Assembly (NCBI GenBank): GCA_937888735.1
Contig: CALASN010000124.1
Span: forward strand, 1 to 5,678
Direction of reading: 5' to 3'
Length of the DNA: 5,678 nt
Source: UBA5499 sp002426275
Lineage (GTDB): Bacteria; Bacillota; DTU084
Shown here: positions 5,112 through 5,678 of the stretch, one piece after another
How the letters are laid out: each line of letters opens with the position of its first letter
How positions within the stretch are numbered: position 1 is the stretch's first letter
Translations under genes and position numbers: made by a program
Notes under the pieces: model-generated
The model's input: the letters and a program-made list of their open reading frames with translations, nothing else
The model's database searches: none
Told to the model about the DNA's origin: nothing

Positions 5112-5678
5112 GTGTTTGAGGCTATTTTATTTGATTTGGACGGTACGCTTTTGCCGCTGGAGATAGACAAATTTTTATCCGGCTATTTGCAGGCGCTGGC
5201 TTCGAAAGTACGGCTGGATCCCGTGGCCTTCTCTGGGAAGCTGTTGTCTTCAACGCAGAAAATGATCGAAAGCGACGGCTCCCGCACCAATAGGGAAGTA
5301 TTTGACGCCGATTTTTTCCCCGGCCTCTCCCGGGATAGGCGGGAGCTGGAACGTTTGATTGATGAATTTTATCGCGAAGATTTTCCTAAATTGAAAGCTG
5401 GCCTGACGCCTAATCCGGCAGCCAGGGAGGCTGTGTCCGCAGCCTTCGCCTGCACGGAGCGCGTAGTCGTTGCGACCAATCCGGTTTTTCCCCGCAGCGC
5501 GATTTTGGAGCGCATGCGCTGGGCCGGGATTGCCGATTTTCCCTATGCCTTGATCACAAGTTACGAGAATATGCACTGGGCGAAGCCCAATCTTCATTAT
5601 TACCTTGAGATCGCGCGGCAGCTTGGTGTTTCTCCTCAGGAAACGACGCTTTCTGAACACCTAACCTCACTTGAAAAC
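5112..5678 (+). CDS. HAD-superfamily hydrolase, 3' end cut by window edge
   Basis: The frame is open to the last base, giving 189 codons. Motif I is FDLDGTLL, with nucleophile Asp8 and acid/base Asp10. A helical cap follows at about 15-100. Motif II is the VVVATN segment with Thr122, and motif III is Lys158 in WAKPN. The arrangement fits a phosphatase-like HAD enzyme of about 220 residues with a C1-type cap; the substrate is unknown. From memory, Clostridial relatives share the blocks ATNPVFPR, RMRWAGI and SYENMH seen here. After GVSPQET the family normally continues into motif IV (a glycine-aspartate loop such as VGND), but the frame reads TLSEHLTSLEN instead. GTG 5112 was chosen because HAD proteins begin a few residues before motif I. 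AGGTGAGGAG (5089-5098) lies upstream at a long spacing of 13 bp, and an in-frame GTG at 5091 is the alternative. The gene starts 21 bp after the lipoprotein stop. Confidence 0.88.
   Translation, partial: MFEAILFDLDGTLLPLEIDKFLSGYLQALASKVRLDPVAFSGKLLSSTQKMIESDGSRTNREVFDADFFPGLSRDRRELERLIDEFYREDFPKLKAGLTPNPAAREAVSAAFACTERVVVATNPVFPRSAILERMRWAGIADFPYALITSYENMHWAKPNLHYYLEIARQLGVSPQETTLSEHLTSLEN

Noticed and set aside
5250..5660. Open frame of 136 codons on the - strand opposite the HAD gene
   Set aside because: The + strand frame carries HAD motifs I to III in order, so the opposite frame is a shadow.
1..5678. tRNA or rRNA genes, CRISPR arrays, insertion sequences, riboswitches
   Set aside because: No cloverleaf, repeat-spacer pattern, transposase or recognisable riboswitch core was seen. 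Almost all of the window is coding and no gene-free stretch exceeds 100 bp.

Overview
The window looks like ordinary chromosomal DNA from a Gram-positive bacterium of the Firmicutes, most likely a moderately GC-rich member of the Clostridia (Peptococcaceae-like). This placement is an inference. It rests on purine-rich Shine-Dalgarno sites (a full AAGGAGGTGA before the LD-carboxypeptidase gene), GTG/ATG starts, tight gene packing, and HAD and YigZ proteins that read like Clostridial relatives from memory. No ribosomal RNA or other marker gene is present to fix the taxon.

Layout. Positions 1-1106 hold the 3' part of an ABC ATPase gene followed by its six-helix permease gene, both on the + strand. 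Positions 1103-1996 hold an S66-family LD-carboxypeptidase on the - strand, whose stop codon overlaps the permease stop tail to tail. A 94-bp divergent gap (1997-2090) contains the ribosome sites of both flanking genes and one inverted repeat. From 2091 to the end, five genes run on the + strand with short gaps: an Hsp20 small heat-shock protein, a peptidase T (M20B), a YigZ/IMPACT-family protein, a lipoprotein with a CsgG/LpoB-like look, and a HAD-family hydrolase that runs off the right edge.

How the genes fit together. The ATPase and permease should form one membrane exporter or ABC-2-type complex. The LD-carboxypeptidase trims peptidoglycan peptides in the cytoplasm. The + strand cluster mixes protein quality control (Hsp20), peptide breakdown (PepT), a translation-linked protein of uncertain role (YigZ), a surface lipoprotein and a phosphatase-like enzyme. 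It could be transcribed as one unit, but hairpins after hsp20 and before the lipoprotein gene may divide it.

Nothing here amounts to a new defence, mobile or RNA-guided system. The points most worth a second look are the right edge, where the HAD protein stops matching its family just where motif IV should begin; the uncharacterised lipoprotein; and three intergenic inverted repeats.
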